64,000 nucleotides of DNA from Colletes latitarsis (Eukaryota; Arthropoda; Insecta; Hymenoptera; Colletidae), in contig NC_135141.1 of the NCBI RefSeq assembly GCF_051014445.1, forward strand, positions 27,241,422 to 27,305,421, written 5' to 3'. Shown here piece after piece: positions 11,550-21,905 of the stretch (positions are counted from its first letter, which is position 1; the number at the start of each line of letters is the position of its first letter). A model generated the notes under the pieces. The model had not been told where the DNA came from, searched no databases, and saw only the letters and a program-made list of their open reading frames with translations. A program made the translations under genes and the position numbers.

Positions 11550-12300
11550 TATTCGTTTTACAGTGCTGACAAAAGTACAGAACTCCCGACAACTTTTGAC
11601 ACCATACAGCGACTGTTACTGACTGCTCCTGATTACTGCTTGCCTCTGCTGGACTCTGCTGACCCATCGCTTATATTTCTGACAACCTATAACGATTACT
11701 ACTGACTTCTGCTAACCTCTGTTGGTCTTTGCTGATCTCTGTCAGCGTGTGCTTGTCTCTGCTGAACTTTCCTGGCCTCTGCCGAACGCTACTGACCACT
11801 GCAGGTATTTCTGACAATGTATAACGATTAATACTTGCTACTGCATGCCCCTACAAGTCTCTGCTTGCCTTTGCAGGTTTCTGCTTGCCTGTGCATGCCT
11901 TTGCTGGCCTCTGCTGAACACTGCTGACCACCCCTGATGCTTCTGACATCGTATAACAATTACTACATGCTACTGTTCGCCCCTACTGATCTCTGTTTGC
12001 CATTGCATGCCTCTGCTCGTCTCTGCTGACCGCTGCTGACCACCTCTGATGCTTCAGACAATATATAACGCTTACTACTTGCTACTATTCGCTCCTGGTG
12101 ATCTCTGCTTGCCACTGCTGGCCTCTGCTGACCACCGCTTATATTTCTGGCAACGTACAACGATTACTACTGGCTACTGCCACCCTCTGCTGACCTCTAC
12201 CAACATCTCCCGACGTCAGCTGACCATCGCTGACCATCGCTGACCACTGCTGACCGTTGCTGACAAATTGTGACACGATGTAATTATAATATAATATGTT
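11550..12300 (+). repeat. Satellite arm built of CTGCTGACC-type 10-bp modules (left arm of foldback)
   Basis: The segment is a degenerate array of about 10-bp words such as CTCTGCTGACC, CTGACCACTG and CTTGCCTCTG. It is punctuated by a longer word, TCTGACAACGTATAACGATTACTA, near 11680, 11815, 11945, 12060 and 12150. The same words appear in reverse complement at 13310-13795, so the two arrays are arms of one inverted structure. The same orientation recurs at 26230-27290. No coding potential is inferred from its open frames. Confidence 0.85.
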
Positions 12301-13498
12301 TATATGTATTAAAGTGTTGTATAATGTAAATCTATGGCAATAAATGATATAATTTCAAAGAATTCTATGTGTTCTCGTCATTTTTGACCCCTCTTTCCCT
12401 CTCCAAATTTCCCGCCGCCAGGAATATCTGCGATTTCCAGAAAATGACGTTATTTCTAAGAATTTCTGAAAATTCTCGGATCCCTGAAACTTACCGGCGT
12501 CCCTGAAACTTCTCGGAATCCCTGAAATTTCCAAGAAGTTTCAGGCAGCGGCTAAAATTCCGGCCTGAATTTTTCGGCAAAAATTTAAAGAGCTATTACG
12601 TAATGTTACGTAATATTACATAATGTTACGTAATATTACGTAATTTTTGCCGAAAAATTCCGGCCGCGAGAAATTTTAGAGAGCTATTACGTAATGTTAC
12701 GTAATATTACATAATGTTACGTAATATTACGTAATTTTTGCCGAAAAATTCCGGCCGCGAGAAATTTTGAAGAGCTATTACGTAATGTTACGTAATATTA
12801 CATAATGTTACGTAATATTACGTAATTTTTGCCGAAAAATTCCGGCCGCGAGAAATTTTGAAGAGCTATTACGTAATGTTACGTAATATTACATAATGTT
12901 ACGTAATATTACGTAATTTTTGCCGAAAAATTCCGGCCGCGAGAAATTTTGAAGAGCTATTACGTAAGATTACGTAATATTACGTAATATTACGTAATAG
13001 CTCTTTAAATTTTTGCCGAAAAATTCAGGCCGGAATTTTAGCCGCTGCCTGAAACTTCTTGGAAATTTCAGGGATTCCGAGAAGTTTCAGGGACGCCGGT
13101 AAGTTTCAGGGATCCGAGAATTTTCAGAAATTCTTAGAAATAACGTCATTTTCTGGAAATCGCAGATATTCCTGGCGGCGGGAAATTTGGAGAGGGAAAG
13201 AGGGGTCAAAAATGACGAGAACACATAGAATTCTTTGAAATTATATCATTTATTGCCATAGATTTACATTATACAAAACTTTAATACATATAAACATATT
13301 ATATTATATTGCATCAGGTGACAAGTTGTCAGCAACGGTCAGCAGTGGTCAGCGATGGTCAGCGATGGTCAGCTGACGTCGAGAGATGTTGCCAGAGGCC
13401 AGCTTAGATCGGGAGATGCTGGCAGAGGTCAGCAGGGGGTGGCAGTAGCCAGTAGTAGTCGTTGTACGTTGTCAGAAATATAAGCAGTGGACAGCAGT
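12133..13498. repeat. Very long inverted repeat (hairpin), arms about 450 bp, centre near 12801
   Basis: The left arm (about 12133-12600) and right arm (about 13003-13498) are reverse complements. The inner 280-290 bp look identical by eye: for example TTTCCCGCCGCCAGGAATAT near 12408 against ATATTCCTGGCGGCGGGAAA near 13167. The outer part differs by a few bases and one indel of roughly 28 bp, where the right arm is longer. The spacer of about 400 bp is a 91-bp tandem array. A transcript from either strand would form a long, nearly perfect double-stranded RNA stem. Near-identity of the inner arms implies recent origin or ongoing gene conversion. Confidence 0.92.
12587..12990. repeat. 91-bp tandem repeat with palindromic TACGTAATATTACGTA core, in the hairpin loop
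   Basis: The word AGCTATTACGTAA starts at 12591, 12682, 12773, 12864 and 12955, exactly 91 bp apart. Each unit holds several self-complementary TTACGTAATATTACGTAA stretches and a GC-rich part, CCGGCCGCGAGAAATTTT. Units are almost identical to each other. The array occupies the loop between the arms of the long inverted repeat. Confidence 0.93.
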
Positions 13499-13795
13499 GG
13501 TCAGCAGCGGTCAGCAGAGGCATGCAGAGGCAAGTAGAGTCCAGCAGGGGCAAGCAGTAACAAGTAGTAATCGTTATACGTTATCGGAAGCATCAGGGGT
13601 GGTCAGCAGAGTCCAGTGGAGGCAGGCAGAAGTCAGTAGTAATCGTTATACGTTGTCAGAAATTCCAGGAGTGGTCAGCAGTGGTCAGCAGAGGCTGGGA
13701 GAGACTAACAGTAGCCAGTCGTAATCGTTAAACGTTGCCAGAAATTCCAGGAGTGGTCAGCAGTGGTCAGCAGGGGCCAGTGGAGACCTGTTGAC
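13310..13795 (-). repeat. Satellite arm, reverse orientation (right arm of foldback)
   Basis: An array of GGTCAGCAGTGG and GGTCAGCAGAGG words with TAATCGTTATACGTTGTCAG punctuation near 13570 and 13645, a close variant near 13725, and TAGTCGTTGTACGTTGTCAG near 13457. It is the reverse complement of the vocabulary at 11550-12300, and shorter than that arm. Open frames across it, such as 13497-13724, reflect absence of stops in the repeat and not a gene. Confidence 0.85.
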
Positions 13796-15454
13796 GGGAG
13801 ATCGGATATTAGTTGTTCAAGAGCGAGAAGGGAAGTGTGAGCCTTTCTCTCTCGACTCCCACGAGACGGTCCGAACTTACTTTGGGCAGCTTCGGTGAAT
13901 CGAGAAAGAGGGCATGCGTCATTTTGCCTTTGTCTGGTTTCCGAAACTCCACGAGCTCACGTACGCGTGATCTGACATAGTGTGAGAGAGCACCTTCAGT
14001 GCCTTTCTGCCATCTCTATCCCGGCAACACACCTATCGTTACCCGCGGAAATACGAATCTTTTCCCGAGTATAATGTAACACTCATTTTAGCCACCGTGA
14101 AATTTATTTATTTAAAACTTATTAAGTTTTATATTGAAACTCAAACGATTGGTCTCGCACCAGTTGAGATTTGTAACGTCTGTAAATATCAAAAAACATT
14201 TTAACATTATCCGCAAATAGTAGACGAATGCAGGTGTACAAGCGTTTCAGATAGCCCAACAGCGAGCTTTTTCTCGTTTCGCAAAAACAATCAAAACAGA
14301 CGCAGGAACGCCGGTCTTGTCTTCGTTGTTTTAATTGCAAAACAAGGAAACATAAACTTGAATATACGTCGTCCCTCGAAGCACCGCTTCAATCGGATGA
14401 CCGTACCTTGTTTAGTTCACTTTGAAAACTACAACGTACGCTATGAATTTTTTTTCACTGCGACGTCGTTGAAAAAAAAAAATAGCGTCAGGAAACGGTG
14501 GACGTAACAGAACGAGCTTTTTATCGGCCATTTTCGATGGCTTTCACGAGCACCGTGGAACTGGCTAAGCCGCGGACAGCCGTAATTTCGCGTTTATTTG
14601 TTCGACGTCGGTTTTATTACGGCCGCGTATAATTTAGTGCAACCGTAACGCGCGCGACAGTAAAAACCGCGGCAGGCCGCGGGACAAGTTGGCGCGACGC
14701 GTCGAATAAAGTCTTCCGGTGTTACTTTGTCGCCGATTTCGGTGCGTGACCGTCGCGACGCCCCGCCCGGAAACGCGTCGTTCCCAGGGCGGATAAGTGG
14801 ACGAGCGCTGTTACGACCGCGACTATTCGCCACTCGTAAACGCGGTGCTTCCACGGGGAATCGCGCCTTATTACTATGTCGACGAATAGTTCTCGCCTCG
14901 TAAAACGAAATCGATCCAAAGATCGCCGACGCGATCGCGGAGAGGTCCGAGAAAAATGTACGAGCGTTATTCTTGTAAAAATTTTGTTTACAACCGAAAG
15001 TAGATGGCTCGAGAACGCCCGAGCACGCCTTCGACTAATTATTCCCCATTCGTTTTATCGCGACGAATAGAATCGAGTTAAGGAAATAGCAAACAGGAGA
15101 CAAGCGTAAAGCCGAGGATCGTCCAGCTGATTTATTATTCCGATGAAATGTTCGATAGAGAAATCTGTTATTTTATTGGCGCATAAACGCATGTATCACT
15201 CGACCTTCTCAGATTATTTCGCAGATTCGGCGGCCACGGTCTTTATTTCGCGTTTTACGCCTTTATTGGGCCATAAAAAATTGCAATTATGTATATGGCG
15301 GTGGTAAAATCGAGTCATCGAGTCTGCTCGCGTCGGTTTTAAGATTTCCTCTCGAACCATATTAAAAATAATTTGTAGTAAATGTTACTTGAGTATCGCG
15401 TGCTTCTAAAAATGTTGCACAATTACGGTTCCTCGAGATCTCATAACTTTAACA
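13796..15454. other. Giant osp intron, no gene seen
   Basis: Mixed DNA after the foldback. 13800-14060 is moderately GC-rich; no clear LTR ends or ORF could be defined there. Open frames of 60-86 codons at 14122-15070 overlap on opposite strands and show no domain. Confidence 0.55.
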
Positions 15455-15829
15455 CAGGGATTCCCGAACTTTTTTTCTCGTGGAACCCTTAACCCCTCAA
15501 CGCTCATATTTTTCGGGTTAACCAAGAATGATCAGTTTTCTTTATTGGATTTGTTTCTAAAAATGCAGTTTTTGTTAATTACAATGTTGTATCTAACGTA
15601 TGATTTGAAGGGAAACAAATATTATCATCCCTTAAACCGTTGGATTAAACAAATATCGTTTTTCAAGGCAGTCAGACTCATGGAACCCTTGCCACATCTA
15701 AACTTCCAAGCAGAGATATTAGCGTTGACATCGTTGTTGGCATCTGAGTGATTTTCGTGTAAATGGCGTTTCCAATGCAAAGACCGTGACCCAAAATTAT
15801 TTAATGGATCCCCACTTTGGGAAACACTG
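15455..15829. mobile_element. hAT-type MITE with imperfect 8-bp target duplication
   Basis: A 375-bp segment beginning CAGGGATTCCCGAACTTT and ending CACTTTGGGAAACACTG. Read in reverse, the right end is CAGTGTTTCCCAAAGTG, the familiar hAT-type terminus. The flanking octamers are CTTTAACA (15447-15454) and CTGCAACA (15830-15837), identical at six of eight positions, as expected of an aged hAT target duplication. The interior has one 68-codon frame with no domain. A hAT transposase fossil lies about 800 bp to the right. Confidence 0.75.
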
Positions 15830-16639
15830 CTGCAACATATCGCCTTGACTTCCGAGGCTTCGATACCGATTGCAAACGAGGGGAAAATTCGATCTTGGAG
15901 CGAGGAATTGCCGCGATAAACAAACGATTCGTGGTATTTCGATTACCGGTTACTGTCGCCTTGGGTAAAAAAAAAGAGGCCCTCCATATTGGTCGTAGAA
16001 AGTCGTTAGAGGAAAGAAAGATCCGTGAAAATGGCGGTCGACCGCGATTCGCGGCCGGGGATCGTGCAAACGAAGTCGCCCACGGCGACGAGGACGATCG
16101 TTAAAGGTAACCGGGGTGGAAGGGAAGGACGAGGGTGACGGGAAAAATGCCTCGTGCTGAAACGGTAGTCGTGACTGCTACAAAGTATCGTCCCGGACGG
16201 CAATTAACCTTTCGAACGCGATTGACGCGACGAGTAATATATCGATGGGGACGCGAGCGGCATTAAAAACTGGACACCTGTCAGACGCTGAACGCGAAAG
16301 AAAATTAAATAGGGATCTCGGTTGTCCGAGGAGCCGAGTAGCCGTTCGCGGAGGAGTTATATTCACTTTGCGACGCAGGCTCAACCTACCCTAACCCGTC
16401 CAGCATCCTTACGCGCAGCTTTTAAATCACTTTTTCCCGCGACACTAACATTTTTACTCCTTCCTCTCGCGAGTATCATTCAGGGTCGAAAACAGCTTAC
16501 CGCTGAACCTCTACTTTGCATCGTTATTACCATTATTTACTATGAAAGGAACGAGATCTTTACATAGATTAATTGGCAATTTTAACTTTATCGATCGAAC
16601 AACTCACAAATGCCTGGCCATCGACCGTTAACAGATTTT
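15830..16639. other. Giant osp intron, no gene seen
   Basis: CpG-rich sequence with overlapping chance frames on both strands and no recognisable domain or repeat. Confidence 0.55.
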
Positions 16640-16644
16640 TCGTT

Positions 16645-17115
16645 TCAGGTTTGCCGCTTAAAAATCAATGAGAGTATTCCATAAATCTTTTCAAGCACCC
16701 TTTCGAGTAGTCTCACATGATTTTCATTTTGTTCGCAAAATAACTTAAAGAGACGTTTGGCACCAGCTTTAATAGCATCGATACACTTTATACCTAAATT
16801 TAGTGCTTCATTCAGAACCAGGTTTCCCCTGTGAATAACACAGTATACAAGCAGCATTTTTGGACTCTCATCTTCCATAAATTTTAAGCAACCATTTTTC
16901 TTTCCCATCATATTAATAGCACCATCTTGCAGCACAAGATGTTACACGTTTCATTAGTATATTACCGACACCTAAGTAATTCTTTAGCTTCCTATGCATG
17001 TATCTTTGGAGGTAGTGGTGCTTTCTAATGATTCACGGAACAACATTTCTTCGGCAATTCACCTTCATCGATATATGTTACGTAAGTTATAACAGCCTCG
17101 CTGTCTCTCAAAGTT
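16645..17115 (-). pseudogene. hAT-superfamily transposase fragment (ZBED5/SCAND3-like), frameshifted
   Basis: One frame (16935-16645) reads DGAINMMGKKNGCLKFMEDE, then MLLVYCVIHRGNLVLNEALN, then KRLFKLFCEQNENHVRLL. This is the central part of the ZBED5/SCAND3-type hAT transposase catalytic region, with its conserved DGA and CxxHR motifs. Upstream bases (about 17115-16936) continue the homology in other frames, including LRDSEAVITYV, YIDEGELP and KLKNYLG, so at least two frameshifts and a stop separate the pieces. After HVRLL the block that should carry the conserved RWLSKG motif is missing, so there is also an internal deletion. It cannot encode an active enzyme. It is a transposon relic in the intron, on the same strand as osp, perhaps related to the hAT MITE at 15455-15829. 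Confidence 0.8.
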
Positions 17116-19316
17116 GATTCGTCGAACTATCGCGACTGGGCAGTTTCGAAGACGCGATCGAGCAGGAATTTCAAAGTTCCGCCGGCTGTTTATCCAAACG
17201 CGGGTCGTCCCGGGCGCTGATTTATCGCTCCAAAGGGAACGAGCACGCGCGAGTTACGAGTCACGAGTCCTCGCGACGGCACGTAACGCGCCTCGAATAA
17301 TGGGCGAAGACGCACGGAACGATCCTCGAGATTCGGGAACGACATTCCGTTAATGTCGGAGAAACATCGCGCGCGGTGCGCGTTAAATTATCCGGCACGC
17401 TCGTTTATTCCGTCGCGCGGTCAGCGAAATTTGTTAAATGTAGATTCCTCCGCGGTGGAAGCGGTTCATTAGCCTGCCCTCGCAATAAAAGAGCCCCGGT
17501 AACGGTAACGGTTCGTCAGCGGGCTCTTATACCGCTTAATCAAGCGCCGCGTGAAACAAGAGGACTCGCGGCTAACGCTGGTTAACGGAGACGTAACGAA
17601 AAGGAAAAAAAAATATATCCCCCCCCCCCCTGGTCGAATCGTGCATCTTCTCGTCGGCGAGCGGCTGAAAGGGCAACGTTAAACGGCGGGGGCACGCGGG
17701 AGGCGAGCGTTTGTAAAATGTAAATTTTTGCCTGCACGCGAGGACCGCGAGAAATATTGGCGCGCGTGCTCGGGAATAATGTCGTCGATTTGAACGCGAG
17801 AGAAATTGCCGCCTGTGCGCGTTGAATCACGCGCCGATTCCCGCGGGACACGTGTACCCGCGGAGATCCAGAGATCGATATTTTAGTTCGAACCCTGTAT
17901 TTTTAAAGAGAATATTCGACGAATAAAATCCCTTTATCGAGGGGAACAATTTCCTGAAAATTCAACTATCGCTAGTATTTTTTGTCCCCCAAGTTGTACA
18001 ATTTTTTCTGCTATCTAGATATTGGAATTGCAGCCTTTGAGAGTGAAGAGTGATTATTTTTGTATAATGAACGTGAGTTCGTAAAACCTAAAACAGAATA
18101 GAAACTTTAGGCATGTACAGTCCTCGCTGGAGATGATTTTTGTAACATCGCTAGAAATTATTTTTAAGAATGTAACACCGCTTACTAATAATTCAACTGT
18201 ATTGTATGGATTTGCCTAAATAATAAACGTTCTCTGATTTACCGTGGACGGAAGTTTCACCCGGTGCACGAAATCATCGGGATCCCGGTTTGTGGCTGGA
18301 AAGGCAGAGCCTCGGGGCCGCGATAAAGTCCGCGATTTAGAAACGATCGCGGTCGACGAAATTCCAGCCGGGCTGCGCAGCCCTGGCGTCTTACTTTCTA
18401 TTATCCGCGTTCTCGCCACGACTGAATGGAGACCGTACAATTAAGTACACTTGACGTTCGTACACGGCGATCGTGAACCGTCCAGCGCTCCCGGCTCGGT
18501 TCACTTTGTTGCCCGGCGACTACAATTTGTTATTTGTTTATACAACGCCGGTGCGCGACGGGCATTACGCGTGGGAGGCATTAAGCCCGCAACACGTGCC
18601 CCGCGATTACGTAACGATCAACGATTTATATCGTCGAGGAAATAACCCCTCGGTGGGCAAAATCTGACCGTCCTTGTCGAATTTCAGTATTTCTTTTCAA
18701 TTACACGTTTCGTGTGATTCCAGTTTTTTAAGAAGCAAACTTGTGAATTTGCAATTCACGAATCACGAAACCATTGTAAAGTCGAGTAAAGGTGCACCGA
18801 TTAATTTCAAGATTATTTCTTCGGAAGGTACTCCAAGCGAAAGCAGAGTCGAAGCAACCCCGAAAATCGTCGAGCGATCGATACGCCGATCATCTGAAAT
18901 GTTTTTTCTCTGATTCGGGGGGAACGTATCCGAAAGAATTCCCGCAGAAGTGGATTCCCCGAATTTTTATACCGTACATATAACGCCGAATCGCGAACGG
19001 ATTAAACGATAATTGGCATTCCCGAAAGCCCCGGAGGAATCCAAGGACCGATAAACTCCGTCGCGAGTTCGATCTGATTCGTGTTCCACGTTGCCGGACC
19101 ACCGGAAAGCTGGCTTCCGTGGCGGACCTTCGGACGACATAAACGCGAACGATAATTATTCCGCGGCTGGGAGAAAGAACGAGCAAGGACAGGCGATTGT
19201 TAATTAAACTTGCGATTTATGACCGGTTAAATCAAGACTCGGCCGCGTACTATGTCCCGTGGCTGCCTTCCGGTCTCTGACCGACTTCCGGAACCGAGGA
19301 ACTCGGTTAAAATAGA
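17116..19316. other. Giant osp intron, no gene seen; poly-C tract
   Basis: CpG-rich DNA with many short chance ORFs. A C12 homopolymer lies at 17619-17630, preceded by an A-rich run. No domain, transposon end or splice-linked exon was recognised. Confidence 0.55.
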
Positions 19317-20640
19317 ATTAACACCAAAAACGCGTATTAAAAATAGTTAAACTTTAGACGCGTTCAGTTCCGAAACTACTAGTGTTTTATTAAAAACTGA
19401 GCCATTGTTAGCGGCGGCAAAGCTTCCCCTTTGAAATGGTTTTTGGTTTTTGTCGATCCGACTTTCCGTTTAGGAGATATCGTAATTTATGTAAAAGCTA
19501 ATTTTTCCAATTCAACTGTCTCGCTGCCCGGCCTACGTACGATAGCCTATTAACTCGTATCAAAAATACTAAAACTTTAGACGCGTGCAGTTCCGAAACT
19601 ACTAGTGTTTTATCAATAATTCAAAGATTGTTAGAAGCGGCAAGGCCTCCTCTTTAAAGTGGTTTTTGGTTTTTGACTTTCCGACTTCCCGTTCCCGAGA
19701 TATCGTAATTTATGTAAATAGGTAATTTTTAGAAAATTCTCTTATGGCGCTTCCCGTGTTACGGCAGCCTACCAACGCACATTAATTTACTAAAAACTTT
19801 AATTACCTGCAGCTTCGAAATTATTAGTATTTTCTCCATTATTGCGCCATTGTTAGCGGCGGCAGAGCTTCCTCTTTGAAATGGTTTTTGGTTTTTGCCG
19901 ATCCGACTTCCCGTTTCGGAGATATCGTAATTTATGTAAATAGGTAATTTTTAGAAAATTCTCTTATGGCGCTTCCCGTGTTACGGCAGCCTACCAACGC
20001 GCATTAATTTACTAAAAACTTTAATTACCTGCAGTTTCGAAATTATTAGTATTTTCTCCATTATTGCGCCATTGTTAGCGGCGGCAGAGCTTCCTCTTTG
20101 AAATGGTTTTTGGTTTTTGTCGATCGGACTTTCCGTTTTCGAGATATCGCAATTTATGTAAAAGGGTATTTTTCTTAATTTGACTATCGCTGTCTCCGTC
20201 TGACGCGTCGCGCTGGACCTCCTTGTCGCGCGTGAGTCGAGACAGTCACGTGACCAGGAAGACGTAGTATTTCCAAGAATTTACTACGCACTGTTTACTA
20301 TCTACGCGCGCGGGGGATGAATGAACTCGCGCGAGCGCATCGAAATGTAAACAAACCCTATCTCCGAAACTAGCCACCGCATCGACTTGAAATTAAAATC
20401 CTCATATCTCCGGAACTAATAGAGCTATCGACTCGTACAAACGCTCATTTTAAAGGGCATTTCACCCCCTATCCAATGACACTATCACTTACTATTATTA
20501 ATGTTGTCTTCTATGTTTATTTTGAGATTTACTTTGACGTTACATACCAAATGAAATTTCAGCGATTTTTACTGGTCATTTGACCGGTCCTTGTAGCAAT
20601 GCTATACACGAAGCGTCTATAGGTTTAGTATTAAAGATAT
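19317..20640 (+). repeat. Repeat family B, copy 1: four 223-bp units plus a conserved tail
   Basis: Units containing ACTTTAGACGCG or ACTTTAATTACC start at 19351, 19574, 19796 and 20019, spaced 222-223 bp. Each carries TGGTTTTTGGTTTTTG and GAGATATCGTAATTTATG or a close variant. Units 1-2 and units 3-4 form two subtypes. The tail (about 20180-20640) includes CTCATATCTCCGGAACTAAT and TTTGACCGGTCC. The same units and tail occur in the same order and orientation at 50929-51765, with two units instead of four. The shared borders suggest a dispersed element with variable copy number inside. Its class is not recognised. Confidence 0.8.
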
Positions 20641-21826
20641 CAAATCATCCAACAATCAAATGTCCCAATTATCGATACACGTATCGACGATCGTCATTCT
20701 CGAGGATAAGAATATCTATTTATGTTTATTTTGAAACGCAAACACATCGATACACCCTCGAAACCATTCAGAATTAATATGCGAACTGCTCGAATAATTC
20801 TTGCATTCAGGAAAAAATAATTACCTAACTTGGAGAGATCAGAAGCTAAATAATTTGATCGATAAGCTCGAAAGGTGCTCCTTCGACGCGATATTGTGAA
20901 TACCGTCTCGATGTAAAATCGCTCGCAGTGTTTTCGACGTGGATCTTTACGTGCTCCACATAGTGGTCGGATTATGCCAGGTACACACGAGGGCCCAGAC
21001 GCGTCGGACACGGCGATACATCATGGCCAGTGTGTCCGGTCGTTATGTACACGAGACCGCCCTGCTACGGCGTTTTTGTTCGTACGACGTATTTATTAGC
21101 GGGGAAGGGTTCCTTCGAGAGATGTCCTCGCGCGCGGATACGGTTTTTGATTTATTCCGAACGGCCCCCTTCGGAATGTCATTAACTCTCTCCCCGGCCG
21201 TGATTACAGTCAGCGATCAGCTCGGCCCTCGTAACGAGCCGGATTTACAAACCGATGTTTTGTCGCTCGGAGGAGGCTCCGTTCGCGTCTAATCGAGAGC
21301 TTCGTCGCGTCCCGCGCAGAAAAACTTTCCGTGGCTGACGGGGTTACAAGCGTGGGAAATCGACTGATTAGAAAATCGAGCTTAATGGAGGCCCTCGTCA
21401 CCTTAATTTACCTGTCTTCGAGAGGTCTGCTCGACTACGCGAACCGGCCGATGCTCGCGTTAATATTATCATAGTTTGTCCCGTTACCGGGGGATTGAAT
21501 TTTTAATAAAAAATTTACCACGTTTCGAAAAATTGTTAGATAATTCGAAATATAAAGTCCCATCCATTACCGTTCCCAAGGTACGCGAGTCGTTACGGTG
21601 CATTCACCTGCTCGATCGACGGTTGTTAATAAGCCGTGAAAAATACCCTTATTTTCTTTCTCGTTTTCGATTTCTTTGCAACATGCTAATATTCGCTGGC
21701 TAAATGTACGTCAATAGAGGCTATTCCATTACTCCGCGTTGATGAGGATTAGCTACGCAGTCGAAACGTACGCGTAAATAAATTAGGACGTTGAAACTTG
21801 ACCGCAGCCGAGCGTTAAGCAGATTT
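20641..21826. other. Giant osp intron, no gene seen
   Basis: No exon or transposon end recognised. The 117-codon plus-strand frame at 20939-21292 has no domain and overlaps opposite-strand frames. Confidence 0.5.
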
Positions 21827-21905
21827 TCCATCACCATTAGTTACGGTGGTCAATCAATTTTCCATCACCATTAGTTACAGCGGTCGATCAATCTCCCATC
21901 ACCGT
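21827..21905. repeat. Short minisatellite, three units of 33-36 bp
   Basis: The word CCATCACC recurs at about 21828, 21861 and 21897. The first two units are followed by ATTAGTTACGGTGGTC and ATTAGTTACAGCGGTC; the third is more diverged. Each unit contains a small imperfect palindrome (CCATCACC against GGTGG). Confidence 0.7.

Noticed and set aside
12587..12990. Regularly spaced repeats resembling a CRISPR array
   Set aside because: The units are contiguous 91-bp tandem repeats without unique spacers, in a eukaryotic intron.
13793..14130. Possible solo LTR (starts TGTTGACGGGAG)
   Set aside because: No matching second copy, no target duplication and no retroelement coding sequence were found.
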